64,000 bases of DNA from Hygrocybe punicea (GCA_963556145.1 OY744473.1:1860001-1924000), one strand, 5' to 3'. Positions 1 through 12,400 are shown, counted from the stretch's first letter. Numbers and translations: made by a program. Notes: a model not told the origin generated them from the letters alone.

Positions 1-249
1 AAAAAAGATCACGGAATGCAGCCTATCCTGGAGAAAACGCTTGACCAGATGATAAAGCTTCTGGAAGCACTTCGACAGGAGCTGGAAACATTGGTCGACA
101 AGCAGAAGTCAGTGGACGAACGACTCCGGCTTGCGATCGGCAACGACAGCATAAACTTGCTGCAGAAAGCGACTGAGTTGGCAAGACAAGTACAGGAAAA
201 AGAGAAGGAAGTGAAAGACGTACAAGACTTCATCGAAAGGTTTGAATGA
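1..249 (+). CDS. 3' end of a coiled-coil protein gene (partial)
   Basis: The frame is open from the first base of the window, so this is the C-terminal end of a longer gene. The visible stretch of about 80 residues is charged and heptad-like, with Leu/Ile/Val at regular spacing among Glu, Lys, Gln and Arg, and no Pro or Gly breaks except one near the middle. It ends in FIERFE and a TGA stop. This is a convincing coiled coil, but such sequences are too generic to name; kinetochore, BLOC-like or Mediator-type small coiled coils would all look similar. The next gene (PI-PLC) starts about 190-250 bp downstream on the same strand. The intervening AT-rich stretch shows no further exon. Confidence 0.5.
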   Translation, partial: KKDHGMQPILEKTLDQMIKLLEALRQELETLVDKQKSVDERLRLAIGNDSINLLQKATELARQVQEKEKEVKDVQDFIERFE

Positions 250-439
250 GGTCGAAACCATGTTTTCGTGATTTCTAACTACCCCTACCGTGTAAAGTAT
301 TTTTCATGCTTGTTTGTTCAGTTACTTGTTTGCTCAATTACTTGTAGTCTAACTGTTACGGCAGTCATCCACCTAGCTGACGTGTCATTTAGGTCTTTCC
401 GGTAGACTTTGTTTTCCAGAAAAAATCAATTCGAGTTTA

Positions 440-2403
440 TTGTCTAATTCAAGTTGGAAGTCGAAGTTGCGCGTTTCCACTCGGAGTTATCCGGTCATGC
501 ACCACACCCTCGATCACGAATGGCAAGAACAGATATCTGAGTCTTATCACGCAGAGACAAGCGTGAATATCGCGCCACACAAGGCCCAGAACATCAGACT
601 CGGTGTCGAGATAGAGCGATTCATCGAGGAGCAGGGTATAGTACGTTTTTTTTTTTGACCACAAGCCTGAGGATTCTCGTTGCCTACTCTCGTTGACTTG
701 AGGTTGGAACCAGAGCCCAGAGGAGCTGTTGCGACGACCTGCAATCCAGCCACCTGCCGTCGACGATTCTTTCCCGCTCTCGCATTACTTTGTGTCGTAC
801 GTTTCCTGTCAGTCATTATTCCAAGGTGCTGACATCAAACCACTGGCAGCTCCTCGCACAACACATATCTATTGGCACGTCAACTCATAGGTCGCGCTTC
901 GGCAGCCCCCTATTCCCATGTCCTCTCTCGGAATGCTCGCTGTGTAGAGATCGACGTTTGGCCTTCATCGGCAGGTTTGATCGTCACTCATGGCTTCACC
1001 TTCACAAAAAGTGTCAAGTTCCAGAGTGTTTGCCTTGCTATCGCCGACGCGGTGCATCCTGGAGATTGGCCTGTACTAATTTCTTTGGAGTGCCATGTTC
1101 CTGTGGCACGTCAAGATGAGCTTGTTTCCATCATGAAGGAAGCGTTTGGTGATAAACTGGTGCACAGCAAGTTGGAAGGAGTGACCAAACACACTGTGTC
1201 ACCCCGAGACTTGAGGGGCAGGGTCCTTCTCATGGTGTGTGCCACTTAATGTAAATTCAGGTTTTGTGTCGTCCGACCTCTCTGTCAAAGGTTGAATACT
1301 ATCCTACCACAACGGCTCCGGATGAAGCAGAATCTGATCCCGAATCTTCCTCGGACCCGCAATATGACGAGGAGGAAGGTCATTCGTTGTCTCCCGTGCA
1401 TGATACGGTCCAGCGAAAAGAGCGTGTTCATATATCTGACTCTCTTGCTGCTCTCGGCTTCTACGCACGCAGCATGAAGCCGCGTAAACACTGGTTTATG
1501 CAAGGTAAACTCATGATCAACCGAAACTCTTTCATTGAGAAATAACATCAGAGGATAGAGGTAACACACCCCAAAAACGTTGTCATTAACATCTCGGAAT
1601 CGGCTCTATCGGCTCTGATTCATAAATCATACGCCAACCTTATCGAGCACTCTCGACGGCACCTACGGCGTGTCTACCCTCGGGGAACACGTGTCTCATC
1701 TACTAACATGGACGTGCTCAAATTTTGGCACAGTGGCTCGCAGATAGTGTCCCTGAACTGGCAAACCTATGACACGGGCATGCACGTCAACGAAGGCATG
1801 TTCGTTGGCTCTAGCGGTTGGGTTCTGAAACCAGCCAAGCTGCTGGGGATGGCGGATGAGGAGATGACGAGCAAGATGCGGTTAGAGGCCGAAATAATTG
1901 GGGTCAGTTCTCGTGAGTACGACTTTACCTCTTCAAGAGAAGCGAGGAGAATCCAATTTGCTACGAATAGTACCGCCTCCGAAAGGACATAAGGAGTTTT
2001 CAGCTTTTATTAGGGCGGAACTCTTCCACTCAGTGGCCAGCCAGAACTGGCAGTCCAAATATGTGAAGTGTAAGGCCGTCCCAGATAGTGGTGCTGATAT
2101 CATATGGAACGAGCGGTTCCAATGGGAGTTTGAATCGGAAGAGTTGGCATTCATCCGGTAAGTGAAGCAGATTCGGCACAACCTGGCACAACCTAGGACA
2201 GGTTGAATTGCACCTCACTCTGTTGGGCATTTAGGTTACTTATCAAAGCAGGATCCGGGCATCATGCCGATTACCTAGCAGTATTCTGCGCACGGCTGGA
2301 TCACTTACAGCAAGGTTGGCGACTGGTCAGATTGTTAGACATGAAGGGCAAATGTACAGGTGCCACAGTCCTGGTTCGGTTCTCCATTATAACCATTGCG
2401 TAA
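440..2403 (+). CDS. Phosphoinositide-specific phospholipase C, compact form
   Basis: Hydrolyses PI(4,5)P2 to inositol trisphosphate and diacylglycerol at membranes. Seven exons join in one frame: about 497-640, 714-796, 850-1234, 1291-1504, 1559-1912, 1971-2157 and 2235-2403 (about 511 aa from the ATG at 497; the frame is open back to 440). Introns are 53-77 nt. The X domain carries the catalytic set: His and Asn in SSHNTY, Glu and Asp in CVEIDVW, His in VTHG, Glu in ISLE. The Y domain follows ([27 protein letters not shown]), then a C-terminal C2 domain ([30 protein letters not shown]). Only about 70 residues precede the X domain, with no recognisable EF-hand or PH domain. The protein is therefore shorter than typical fungal PLC1, unless 5' exons were missed. 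The exon fit is good evidence that it is intact. Confidence 0.88.
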
Positions 2404-2507
2404 GGAGGACATCGGCCCAAGAACCATAGATGATACCTAAATTATAAGAAACTAGTGTGGTTTCTCCCACGTAGAACATATTTCTATGCAAATGGCCCGA
2501 AAATCTA

Positions 2508-3976
2508 TCACTGCAACTCAGCCAGACTTCCGCCTGCGGCTCTCTCTATACCTTTCATCATATTTGCAAGTCTTTTTTGAGCATTCCCCACTTTCTGTTT
2601 CGCTCTGCCCTTTCCTTTTCCCTTGCCCTTCCCGGAACCCTCATCCTCGTCCTCGTCCATTTCATCATCACCCATGCGTTCCACCATGAACTCTGCTACG
2701 AAATTTGCTACTCCCGTCTCACCCACCTCGCTCTGCGCTCTGGCTCCCCATCGCCACTCCCATGTCCCCATGTCCTCTCCACCTTCCCCTTGCGTCGCGG
2801 CTGGTATACGGCCTCGCTTCGCCCCCGCTCCCTTTTTGTCACCGACACGCTGACGGTCGAGGTAGCCTTGCCGAATTAGTTGCGTGAGATACGCGTCGAT
2901 AGGTTGGGACTTGTGTGTTGCCTGGTGGTTGAACGAGACGGAGGATGCGGGTGGGAGACGTAGGCGCTTGAGATTCGCACGCAGGTCCGCTGCCGGAGGG
3001 GAATTGATAATTAGTTGTTGCGGTATGGAATATCAAGCTGGAGAGACGTACTCTCGTTCATCACTCTGCCGCTGACTAGAATGAGAGCGAGAATCACGTA
3101 GAGTAGGCCGACAGGTCCAAGTTGGTCTGCGCGGCTCCAGGAGATGATGCTTCCGTACGATCGGGTGCCAAATGTGGTGTCGTCGTCGTCATTGTCGTCC
3201 AGTTCATCCACGGCTTCTTCTTCTAGAATCAGCTCATCGGTGAGCGCTGCGAACTCGATGATGACTGGGTCCAGAACGGAACGAAGTATATATGTTTTTG
3301 AACCTGCTGCTGTGGCTGTCAGAGCAAGTTGTTATTGATGTATGGTGCATAAATATATTGCAGGGGAAACCTCTTTTCTTGACGCCCGTTGCATTTCGGG
3401 CGTCATCCAAATCGTCGTTAGCGTTGTTAGTTGTCGCCTTTTCGATTTCAGCCCGAGATTTGAGCTCAACAAGCTCCATTCCAAATGTCTTCTGTAGAAT
3501 CTTCTGCGCAAGTTCCAATACCATGTTGAAGGAACGTGTATTTGAGCCCAAAACTGTTCCCTCGCCGTCGAATTGAAGTTGACGCGTAGCACACAAGGAG
3601 CGACAACGCACCCTTCTTCATGATATCTTCTCTCTTGAGCGGGATTCTTTTGTGTTCCGAAAAGAGGGCGAGACGAACGAGATTGCCGGCCGCTCGTGTC
3701 AAGTCCTACGAGAGAGACTTTGGGAAGGAGAAAATACATAGAGAACAGGCCACGAATGCTCACATTGGTATTCTCCTTGTCAGCTCCTCTCCTCCCTTGA
3801 GTGGCTTCAGGTTCCGAATCCACGTCCATCGGCGGGTTATCCTGCATTTCTTCATCCTCGTCATCCTCTTCTGGATCACCATGACGCGCTGAGCGTTGTC
3901 TTCGTTGAGACTGGTCAGGCCTGGGTTGGGATTGTGATGTTTTTGCTGCAAGTCGAGATGTGCTCGCACGGGCCAT
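2508..3976 (-). CDS. nse3: Nse3/MAGE-domain subunit of the SMC5/6 complex
   Basis: MAGE-type winged-helix protein. Nse3 pairs with Nse1 and Nse4 in the SMC5/6 DNA-repair complex in the nucleus. Five exons fit one frame: 3976-3764, 3705-3612, 3553-3371, 3315-3052 and 2989-2508 (about 411 aa). The N-terminus is basic/acidic and disordered (RQRSARHGDPEEDDEDEE). The MAGE homology region begins at DLTRAAGNLVRLALF with KRIPLKREDI, continues with LGSNTRSFNMVLELAQKI and FGMELVELKSR, then SKTYILRSVL, YGSIISW and GPVGLLYVILALILVSG, and ends with QLIRQGYLDRQR. After WEWRWGARAQ comes a C-terminal GKGKGKGKG-rich tail. The ATG at 3976 (MARASTSR) is preferred over an upstream in-frame ATG at 4051, whose extension looks like leader. 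It runs opposite to PI-PLC, with about 105 bp between their 3' ends. Confidence 0.86.
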
Positions 3977-4173
3977 TTTTTGAACAAAATAAGAAAAGCT
4001 CACCGTGACGAAGCGCGTGACAGGCAATGTATGATCTCCGTCACGCGCCACGCGCTGCGTGTTGCCTTGTTCTGGAGATCCATTAACATTGTTGGGAGGT
4101 TACAAAATTTCCTCAAGACGCCAAATGCATGCAGCTCATCATTGTGGCTCAAGAAATCACCAGTTGCAAGCGT

Positions 4174-5561
4174 TCACAGAAACCAGCGCACAAGGCACAA
4201 GGCCAGCACCCAGCATATCAACACTACGATAAATATCCGGGACTTTGCCGCTCGACAAACAGACATGAATGCCACGGTCGATGTAGAGAGGGGACCATGG
4301 GACCCAGCTTCATCGATAGCAGTTATTTCTTCTATGGTCAAAGGCGCTGTGGATTTATGATGTGATTAAGAACGGGAGCAAGGAATAGATTTGAAGGACT
4401 CACGCAAGTCGGCGACGGCGAGATATTCTTCTAGATGCTGTTTGGTACTACTGGTTCTGTGCAGACGCATAAGTCATGAGTGTCGTATATAAACATAATT
4501 TCCGTCCGTACGTGACAATCGCGGCACCCTTACTTCGTACCCACAACATGATGACTTGGGTGGGAGTCGCTCCAAGGCGCTTGGCGGCAGCGGCGATTGG
4601 AGCGTCGACAGGTCCGCCTGGGTATTTAGTTATTGGTCTGTTGTTATCATGTAACCACGTTGACGATATATAAAGAAAAAAGAACACGGACGTGAGACTG
4701 CTGTAGGCTTCGATGACGATGCCATGTTTTGCGGCATATTCCAGAACGGGTTTCTGTTCTACGTGATTGTATGGGTTAAACGGGATCTAAGGAAGGAAGT
4801 CCAAAAGAATCCTAGGTTAGTAAAGGAGGCAGACGGACCTGATTGACTGCCGGTTTGACTGTTGCCGACTTTATTATTCTTTGAAGTTGCTCAACGTTGA
4901 AATTACTGACGCCGATACTCCTATTAGCATTTGAGATGAGTCTAGGACGCCGTGAGTGAGTAGTAACATGATAGCCTACCTAGATAGCCCGTCCTTTTTT
5001 ATCGTCTCGAATTCCCGCCAGGCTCCTTCGAAATCGTCGCCGATAAATTGGGGCCAATGGATTAGATATAGGTCCAAGTACTTGATTCCAAGCTTGAGTT
5101 GCCAATGTCACATATGAGCGCGATATGATGCTTGGCACACGGAAGCGATCAACAGAACCTTAGATAGACTTCTCCTCACAGCCGCCTGGATATCTCCACC
5201 GCCGTGTTTCGTGGTGATATACATCTCAGAACGTTGCAGCCCGCTTTCCCTGAGAGCAGTTCCGACTTGGTCCTCATTTGCATAATCTGTTGTCAGACAA
5301 CAGTAATCCGTTTAGACATTAGAGAGCACGATCATAAGGAGAGGGTTAGCACCCACTGGCAGCGGTGTCGATGTGAGAGAATCCGGTCTCCAAAGCTTGC
5401 TCGACATATTGTGTTACATCCCTTCCCCGCATCGCAGTGCCTGTCCCGAAGGCAATGACCGGGAACTACTCGGTATGCAGACAATAAATGGACTTGACGA
5501 CCACTGGTCTACAGTCACAAACCTCATTCCCGTCGTTCAACGTGATTGTCCCAAATGGCAT
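4174..5561 (-). CDS. Aldo-keto reductase with possible C-terminal membrane anchor
   Basis: NAD(P)H-dependent reduction of aldehydes or ketones. It starts MPFGTITLNDGNE at 5561 and runs through about eight short exons. The four AKR catalytic residues are visible: Asp in HIDTAA, Tyr in NYANED (created across a splice junction), Lys in YITTKHGGG and His in LYLIHWP. Other family marks are IGVSNFN, PAVNQI, EYAAKHGIVIEAYSSL, RLGATPTQVIMLW and IVTTSSTKQHLEEYL. The last exon ends in a hydrophobic run, RIFIVVLICWVLALCLVRW, and then a stop. This could anchor the enzyme in a membrane, but the neighbouring copy reads a different frame here, so a late frameshift is the alternative. The substrate cannot be told from sequence. 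Confidence 0.8.
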
Positions 5562-5734
5562 AGCAGTTTTGCGATGTGGTCCCACAATCCCACGATGTCA
5601 TCCTAAGTACGGTGAGCCGCTGAGAGTTTGCGCGACAAAAATGGTAATATGATATTAATATTGGAATTATATCTAAGAGCTACAGCTAAGACTAGAAAAA
5701 GATTGCCTCAATTTTAGAAGTGAGCATCGACCAG

Positions 5735-6987
5735 TCATAGCTCATGCACCACGTTTAGAGAAGCCAGCCCACAAGGCCCGACGTCACCGCCCAGCATATC
5801 AAAGTTACGATGAACCAAGAAGTGGCCACTCGACGGATAGAAATGAATGTGACGGAGACCTTTCGAACCAGCCTCATCGAAAGCGGCTATATCTTCTGCG
5901 GTCAAAGGAGCTGCGGATGTGCGAAGTGGATAGAAAACAACAGAAGCAAGAGAAGTAGTGGAACAAATGGACGTGTAGGACTCACGTAGGCCGGCAACGA
6001 TGATATATTCCGTTTGCGACCGATGCTGTGAGGCGTAGTTCATTAATTTCTACCACTGCATAAGCTAATTTCTTTCCGTACGTGACGATCGCGTACCCAC
6101 AACATGATGACTTGGGTGGGGGGTCGCTCCAAGGCGCTTGGCGGCAGCGGCGATTGGAGCGTCGACAGGTCCGCCTGGGTGTTTGTAAGAAGGACACGGA
6201 CATGAGACTGCTGTAGGCTTCGGTGGCGATGCCATGTTTGGAGGCGTATTCCAGAAGAGTGTTCTGTTCTGCGGGTGGAACAGGATCTAAGGAAGGATGT
6301 CCAAAGCAACTACGAGGCAGACGAACCTGATTGACCGCCGGTTTAACTGTTGCAGATTTCGTCGTTCTTTGCGGTTGTGTCCTGTTAAAATTGCTGACGC
6401 CGATACTCCTATTAGCAGATGGGTCCATGACGCTTTGAGAGTGTTGTAACACGATACTCAACCCAGACGGCCCGTCCTTTTTTATCGTCTCGAATTTCCA
6501 CCAGGCCCTATATCGGGGTGTGTGCAAGTGCTTGACGCCGAGGAATATCACAGGTATGAGCCTTCAGAGCCTTGGCACACGGAAGCGGCCAGAACCGTAG
6601 ATAGACTTCTCCTCACAGCCGCCTGGATATCGCCACCACCATATTTCGCGGTGATGTACGCCTCAGAACGCTGCAGCCCGCTTTCCCTGAGAGCAGTCCC
6701 GATCTGTTCATTGTTTTTGCAACCTGTCGTCGCGTGGCAGTTATCCTTTTAGCGGGAACAACACCATAGGTGGGGGGTTATCACTTACTGGCAGCGGTGT
6801 CGGTGTGAGAGGATCCGGTCTCCAGTGCTTGCTCAACATATGGCATTACATCCTTTCTCCACGTTAATGGCCTGTCTCGAAGGCAATGGCTGGCAACTAC
6901 TCGGTATGCAGCTAATCTGTCGACGCAGTGACCATGATGGTTACATACCTCATTGCCGTCGTTCAACGTGATTGTTCCGAATGGCAT
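5735..6987 (-). pseudogene. Decayed tandem copy of the aldo-keto reductase
   Basis: Same exon order as the gene at 4174-5561 and close in sequence (MPFGTITLNDGNE, PYVEQALETG, FETIKKDG, TPTQVIMLWV), so the pair arose by tandem duplication. It is broken in several ways. After LPAIAFETG a one-base loss and substitutions bring a TAA into frame near 6870. The exon that should hold DLYLIHWP is shortened by roughly 60 bp around 6510-6530, removing the catalytic His. The acceptor before the NYASQHRS exon near 6045 no longer gives an open frame. The C-terminal exon (LTAEDIAAFDEAGSKGLRHIH) is still readable, with a different tail frame from the intact copy. Confidence 0.8.
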
Positions 6988-6989
6988 GG

Positions 6990-7590
6990 CACCGGTGCGC
7001 TCCCTTGGCCCGGGGACGCCCACGAGATATAACGTCGACCGAATTCGAGTTCAACCTTTGAGTTAGGCGGCACTACGATAACATTCTAAATTTTGTAACT
7101 CACCCGGCTTGTATCACCATACCTGGTGAGCAATCCTGCGTCAAAGGTCAAAGTGAGCCATTCCAATCAAAAATTCCTTTGTAATTGATGTGAGACTTAG
7201 ACCTCGCACTATTTCACATGCTTATCGCCAAGAACAGAACGGGTGCGGGAAAGTTGCAAGCGAAAGCCACCAGCCGCAGAAGGCAAGGTCAGTGGGTGAG
7301 GATGAAGCCTGGTGAGGATGAAGCCGATGGGTACCGTGGCAAACCCTTGAAGGATGTATATGGCCGTGTCGAACATACTCTCCAGAATTTTCACAAATAT
7401 CGAAGAGAGGTTGAATGAAGTTGGAGAGAGCAGCACGATGTAGCAGAGTCAAAAAGGGAAATCTTGATCATGAGAGAGTCGACAGCCAGTCCTCTGCCCT
7501 CAACAACGTTAACAAATATGGATTAACTTCAAGCATCAGAAAAATAACACAAGTACAAATGACCCCCCACTTTTTCTGTGATAATGAAGT
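6990..7590. other. Intergenic, no gene seen
   Basis: Lies between the start of the reductase pseudogene and the 3' end of the Shp1 gene. Short open frames on both strands have no family features. A direct doublet of a GTGAGGATGAAGCC motif sits near 7294-7323. It probably holds the old promoter of the pseudogene and the Shp1 3' UTR. Confidence 0.5.
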
Positions 7591-7593
7591 CCC

Positions 7594-9186
7594 TTAGACC
7601 CACCTCTGAACGACGACGCTATTGGCCAAGCCCGCACCCTCGATCGTTGCGCCATTATCGTCGAGCGTTCTATTCGGGAACGTTGTACCGATGGTGTAAG
7701 GACGTGTTAGGTTTTCGGGGCGGGACCTGTAATGTGTGGATCAGTTCAGTGCCCGATATTAGGATAGGTTTGGGAAATGGGTGAAGGGAGGCACACGCCC
7801 GAGGGGGATTGATAACCCACGCGTTGATGAAATTTCTAAGGTCCATAACGGTGTGCGTCAGGTTCATTCGGCACACCATTCTAACAACGAACATCAAGCA
7901 ATCAGCAAAAAGTCATCCAAACGAGAGCAGCAACAGCAAGGGATTGTGATCGCACCTTGTTCCATCAGCCAGTCTAATCTGCACACTCGTCGTCGGCAAC
8001 GTCTGGTCCACTTCGAATCTCGTGTTAATACTTGTAACGTCTGGAACGGTGGCATCAGCGCCAGCACTCATACTTGAGCCACTGGGGAAAGCGCCCGGCA
8101 TCTCTACTTCGCTGCTGCCACTTCGCAGGGGCGGAACAGGCGCGCCGAGCCTCGAACCGGTTCCGGCAAACGCGCCGGCTTTGGGTGGAGTGTAAGACTC
8201 AGTAACGCGCTTTGCGACGCGAAGTTCAACGGGTTGGCCGGGGAGGACATTGAGGATTTGTGGGGGAGCACGGCTACAGTGCGAGCATGGAAACTGCGTG
8301 AATAGGGTGCAATAAGGGGGTAGGCGAGAATTACACACCCGGCATTGATCTCGGCGAGGATCTGTTCGTTGTTTGGGTCGTCGTAGCGCATCAGCTCGCC
8401 GTCTTCGACACTGAAACCCTCGCGCCAGAATGTGAGGTGGCGAATCGCAGGTGCCTCTAGGGATCAGTTCCGCATAGAAACGAGAAATTGCGGGAGACTA
8501 AATGCCGTGGGACGTACCTGCGTCAGGAAGCGGGGCATTTGGATCGGCGACGTATGAACTCTCGACTTCGTCACTGCCTAATGTGTAGCCGCCACCTGCG
8601 AAAGCACTGTGTCCCTCTGACCCAGAACCGTCTCGGGGAAAACCAGCTCTACGGTACGGAAGTGGAATTTATGGTCATGGAACGAGAAGGGAATGCTAAA
8701 CAGCCATGGACGCACTCGGCTGCACGACGCAGAAGGTCCCGGACCATATTACCGCCCGGAATCACCCTCGCTCTATCTGGATTTTCTATTGATAATCCGC
8801 TATAAACCAGTGTTGGATTAGTTACGAAATGATGCAAGATGGGAGGGGAAGACAAAAGCACCTCCTCTCTCCGCCGGCAAACCAGCTTGCGCCTTCCTGG
8901 GAATCAGGATCGTCGTCGTCCCGATTGCTTGAGGCAGGAGGGGCACCAGATCCAATATCGCTTAGAGTGTGCATGCGCCCAGCACTAAAGAATCAGGGTA
9001 TGAACGAGTCAGATGATTAGGAGAGACTGGACTGGAGAACACGGCAGACCGGGGAGATGACGACGACCACGCGCCAATTCGGCCAACTCTCGGTGCAGAC
9101 GTCCTGGGTTGCGCCCAGGATGCAGGCAGGGGTTCATTTGACTCGCCTTGAAGCGATCGACCGCCGCCTTGATTGTCGTCGGACAT
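7594..9186 (-). CDS. shp1: Shp1/p47-type SEP-UBX cofactor of Cdc48
   Basis: Adaptor linking ubiquitinated cargo to the Cdc48/p97 AAA ATPase in membrane fusion, proteasomal degradation and phosphatase control. It begins MSDDNQGGG at 9186. A disordered N-terminus ([15 protein letters not shown]) leads to the Cdc48-binding SHP/BS1 motif WFAGGER and [15 protein letters not shown]. The SEP domain follows near 8450-8200: [52 protein letters not shown]. The UBX domain ([50 protein letters not shown]) ends the protein at TAA 7594-7596. Introns of 50-100 nt split it, one of them inside the UBX at R/M. No N-terminal UBA domain is evident. It is divergent with eIF3a. Confidence 0.88.
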
Positions 9187-9437
9187 GGAGTAGAATTCAA
9201 GCTGGGAACTTGCACTTGGATTTATTTATTTATTTATATAAATACGTAATTATAATTATACATGTAATTATTAATAATTGGTTAGCCTGCCCTAAACTTG
9301 GGCGTGATCATCAACTCTAATTTTTCTGGTTTCCGCTCAACGACAGTCAAGTTCAAGTTATTAGGACACCAGAGGACGGCTAAAAGGTGAGTCGCGTCGT
9401 AAGGCCGTGAAATCTCAAATTTATCCACCGTTTGTAG
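9187..9437. promoter_or_regulatory. Shared divergent promoter of shp1 and eIF3a, with 5'-UTR intron
   Basis: Only 251 bp separate the start codons of shp1 (-) and the eIF3a gene (+). The middle (about 9218-9285) is very AT-rich with TATTTATATAAATA-like runs. On the eIF3a side a good donor (GGTGAGTC at 9387) and an acceptor TTTGTAG ending at 9437 frame a 51-nt intron that ends directly before the ATG at 9438. The start codon is thus the first codon of the second transcript exon. Inferred from sequence only. Confidence 0.55.
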
Positions 9438-12400
9438 ATGGCGCCCTTTTCAAAACCAGAAACGGTGCTCAAACAAGCAGAGGGTCTGGTCTCTGTGGGT
9501 CAGTCCCATGCCGCACTCCAATCTCTCACAGAAATGTTCGCCTCCAAACGATTCCGATCTACCCCTCTCGTTTCTCTTGAGCCTATTATGCATCGCTTTG
9601 TTGAGCTTTGTGTCGACATGCGCAAGGGCCGTACAGCGAAGGAGGGCCTTATGCAGTACAAGAATATTGCACAAAACACCAGTGTTCAGAGTATCGAGGC
9701 GGTCGTCACTCGGTTTGTACAGCTGGCAGATTCGAAGGTTAAAGAAGCGCAGGAGAAGGCAGCGGTCAAGGTCGCAGTGGACGTTGACGACTTGGAGGCA
9801 AGCGAGACACCTGAGAGCATCTTGTTGGGTGCTGTCAGCGGTGATCAGAGCAAGGACCGTACGGATAGGGCTCTCGTTACTCCGTGGCTGAAGTTCTCGT
9901 GGGAAAGTTATCGGACCTCACTGGAGACATTGAAAAACAACGCACGATTGGAGGCTATATACCAGGTGTGGACAGGCTGTTTTCGTTTGCTTCGTTTATT
10001 TGTTTTGCTCATGTTTTTTGTCTCGGAACTGCCAGCAAATTGCTCAGCAAGCCTTTAAATTCTGCCTCAAACATCAGCGAAAAGTCGAATTCCGCCGGCT
10101 GTGTGAAACCCTTCGTCTCCATCTCTCTAACGTCGCCAAATACTCACACCAGCCACATTCCATCAATCTTTCCGACCCGGACACCCTCCAGCACCATTTG
10201 GACACTCGTTTCGCACAACTTAACACCAGTGTTGAATTGGAATTATGGCAGGAAGCCTTCCGCTCAGTCGAGGATGTTCACAACCTCCTCACGATGGCAA
10301 AAAAGGCCCCACGGCCGGCCATGATGGCGAATTACTACGAGAAACTGACGAAAATATTTTTGATGAGTGGGAATGCACTTTATCATGCTGCGGCTTGGGG
10401 TCGCTACTATGCAGTGGTTACGAACATTGGAGGCAAGAGCGAGGATGAGTTGAGTAGATTGGCCGGCCAGGTGCTTGTCAGTGCATTAGCTGTGCCGGTT
10501 GGCTTGCACGCAGACGAAGCAGATGAATTGAAGGGCAAGAATGGACGATTGACAGCGTTGCTCGGACTAACTAAGATGCCGACGCGCGCTGGTTTGTTGA
10601 AGGATGCAGTAAGTTCTGGTTGCTTTGAAACCCTTCTTTCACTGACGAAAAGAAAAACCGTCAGCTTTCTCGTGATATCCTTAAAATGTCCACCCCATCT
10701 GTCAAGTCGCTATATAACATCCTCGAAGTGACATTTGACCCGCTGACGCTTTGCTCGTCCATTACGCCCCTCCTACAAACGCTCTCTGCGAACGAGTCGT
10801 GCTATGCACCGTACCATGCCCTCCTGCAACGTGCGCTCCTCTCTCGGCTGCTTTCGCAGCTTTCACAAGTCTACTCGTCCATCAAAATTTCCAGGATCCT
10901 AGAGCTCGTTGCGCCTCTGAAGGCTGCTGGGCTCGAAGGCGCGTATGATGAGGAGCAGGTCGAGGCATATGTGATGGGATGCGCGCGACGAGGCGAACTG
11001 AGCATCAGGGTCGACCACAGCATGGGGACCATTACATTCTTGGATGATGCATTCGTGAACGTCGAGGAGCCGGCGTCCGGAGGGTCGTATGGGGCGGCGG
11101 CAAAAGAGGCTGAGATCCAGAGTTCCACGGCAGAACTTGTGAGGACGCGGCTGAGCAAGCTTGCAGTTTGCTTGCATAATTCCCTCATTACCCTGGAGGG
11201 ACCGGATGTTCATACCAGCGACGAGAAGCCGGAGGATCAGCAGCAGAAGTTCCAAGCGCTCGTAGCGGCGGAGAGGAAAGCGTTGCAGTTGAGGAGAGCT
11301 TTGGTGGCGCGGAGACGAGAGCTACTGAGTGAACTGAGCGTCAGGAAGGAGAAGGAAGAAACAAGTCGGAAGGCAGAAATCAGCCGGAGAGAGAAGGAGG
11401 AGGAGGGGAGGAGAGCCAAAGAGGATATCAGACGGAAAGAACTAGAAAGAGTTAAGAAGGTGAATGATTCTATCAGGGTAGAAGAGGCAAAGAAGTTGGC
11501 GCAACAACTCATCGACAGAGGAGTCCTGAAGGGAGTTACCAATGAGGTATGTTTGTTGTTTACCATATAGACGGGTTTTCGGTAATACCTCCCTTCACTA
11601 CAGGACATGGAGAACCTCAATACTGACAGGCTCATGGTCATTCAAGTGGAGCAACTGGAGAAGGAGAAGAAGGACCTGAATGCACGACTCCGGGTTACGG
11701 CGAAGCGGATTGACCACATAGAGCGTGCGTATCGCAAGGAAGAACGTCCATTACTCGACAAGGATTATGAAGAGCAGCAAACGAACGACTACGAAACCTT
11801 TACTGGAATTCAGCGCGCCCGTATTCAGTCATCGAAGCTCGCGCATGAGCAGGATCTGGAGGCCAAGAAACGCTTGTCGCGAATGATGGACGATTACTTA
11901 GCGAGGAGGGAGGTTCTCATTGCAAAGAGAGGAGAAGAGTTCGCGAGGAAGAAGGACATCGCACAAAGGAAGATTGAAGAGGAAAAGAACAAGAGAAGGA
12001 AGGCCATTCTCCAAGACAGGGAAGAGAAGAGAAGACGCAAAGAGGAGGAGGAGAGAGTGGCTCGTGAATATGAGGCGGAGCAAGCAAGGCTTGAAGCTGG
12101 TGTGTAATTTCAAGGAGACTGTTATTCCTGTTGCTGATATCATCCATAGAACGTATTGCTGAAGAGCAACGACAGCTTGCGGAAGAAGAAGCCGAGCGTG
12201 CTGCTGCAGAAGCCAAGAAACGCGAGGAAGAAGAACGAGCGGCTGCCCTTCGCAAGCAGCGTGAAGATGAGCGCGCGGAGGCGGCGGAAAGTGCACGTCT
12301 AAAGATGGAACGGGAAGAAGAGGCTCTGTCTCGCAGACGTGCACGTGCCCCGAACACATCCGCGCCAAACCGGACAAGCAATGGAAACGAACCGTCACCG

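Noticed and set aside
1..249. The coiled coil as the N-terminus of the PI-PLC gene
   Set aside because: It ends in a stop codon before the first PLC exon and no splice donor was found that would bypass it.
3980..4051. Upstream ATG at 4051 as the Nse3 start
   Set aside because: The added 25 residues are not like the family N-terminus, and the ATG at 3976 begins the basic, disordered leader expected; kept only as an alternative.
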